Assembly: GCA_934045075.1 (NCBI GenBank)
Contig: OW203732.1
Coordinates: forward strand, 19,943,889 to 20,007,888
Direction: 5' to 3'
Length of the DNA: 64,000 nt
From: Yponomeuta sedellus
Taxonomy: Eukaryota > Arthropoda > Insecta > Lepidoptera > Yponomeutidae
Shown: positions 63,946 to 64,000 of the stretch, one piece after another
Numbering within the stretch: the stretch's first letter is position 1
Layout: the number at the start of each line of letters is the position of its first letter
Made by a program: the position numbers and the translations under genes
Notes under the pieces: generated by a model
Seen by the model: the letters and a program-made list of their open reading frames with translations, nothing else
Databases searched by the model: none
Told to the model about the DNA's origin: nothing

Positions 63946-64000
63946 ATTTTTTGCCGAGGGTAGTAAATGCTTTCAAAAAGAGCCTGTCACCTCAGTCATC
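63946..64000 (-). repeat. MITE family R fragment at window edge (R3)
   Basis: The complement of GCTTTCAAAAAG...CCTCAGTCATC matches the R2 interior. It continues beyond the window. Confidence 0.7.

Overview
This window looks like a transposon-rich, gene-poor stretch of an insect nuclear genome, almost certainly a moth or butterfly (Lepidoptera). The evidence is an AT-rich background, LEP1-like Helitrons ending in CTAGT, 3' ends of RTE- and jockey-like LINEs of the usual lepidopteran type, several tRNA-headed SINE families, and a Pao-type BEL retrotransposon. I see no bacterial operon, CRISPR array or rRNA operon, and no complete host protein-coding gene. The only clearly intact gene is the gag-pol of the retrotransposon at 56757-62105. 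One GC-rich coding-like remnant on the minus strand (721-870) may be a fragment of a host gene.

Layout. About 1-56 kb is a mosaic of short repeats separated by AT-rich DNA. I labelled the families here: A (tRNA-like SINE, 11 copies, several folded into hairpins); B (SINE with a 5S-rRNA-like head, about 20 copies); C, D, E and T (other tRNA-headed SINEs); J (a tail ending in AATAAAG); LEP1-like Helitrons; RTE-like and jockey-like LINE ends; and small inverted-repeat elements H, L (with a broken THAP-domain start), O (TA target), P (TTAA target), Q and R. A satellite with a 53-bp monomer and a 153-bp higher-order period lies at about 40.0-41.0 kb. 56526-62479 is a complete BEL/Pao element with identical 202-bp LTRs and a 5-bp target duplication. 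62.5-64.0 kb returns to repeats, including a MITE with a GC-rich interior.

How the parts relate. SINEs A-E carry A-box/B-box or 5S-type internal promoters, so they are probably RNA polymerase III products. Target duplications of 10-14 bp around at least eight of them point to LINE-driven target-primed insertion. The LINE ends nearby are plausible relatives of the helper. Nesting gives a relative order: O1 inside a jockey-like tail, B15 inside an older repeat, A7 inside E2, B18 beside D2, A10 at the edge of MITE R2, and the BEL/Pao element inside a J tail. The retrotransposon is probably among the youngest insertions, since its LTRs show no differences.

The most unusual signals are the 5S-rRNA-headed SINE family and a recurring class of SINE insertions that are near-perfect inverted repeats. 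In two of these the turn falls in the anticodon loop of the tRNA-like head. Each junction is different and most copies have their own target duplication, which suggests repeated self-priming (snap-back) of cDNA during insertion. Family names are local labels and similarity calls were made by eye.
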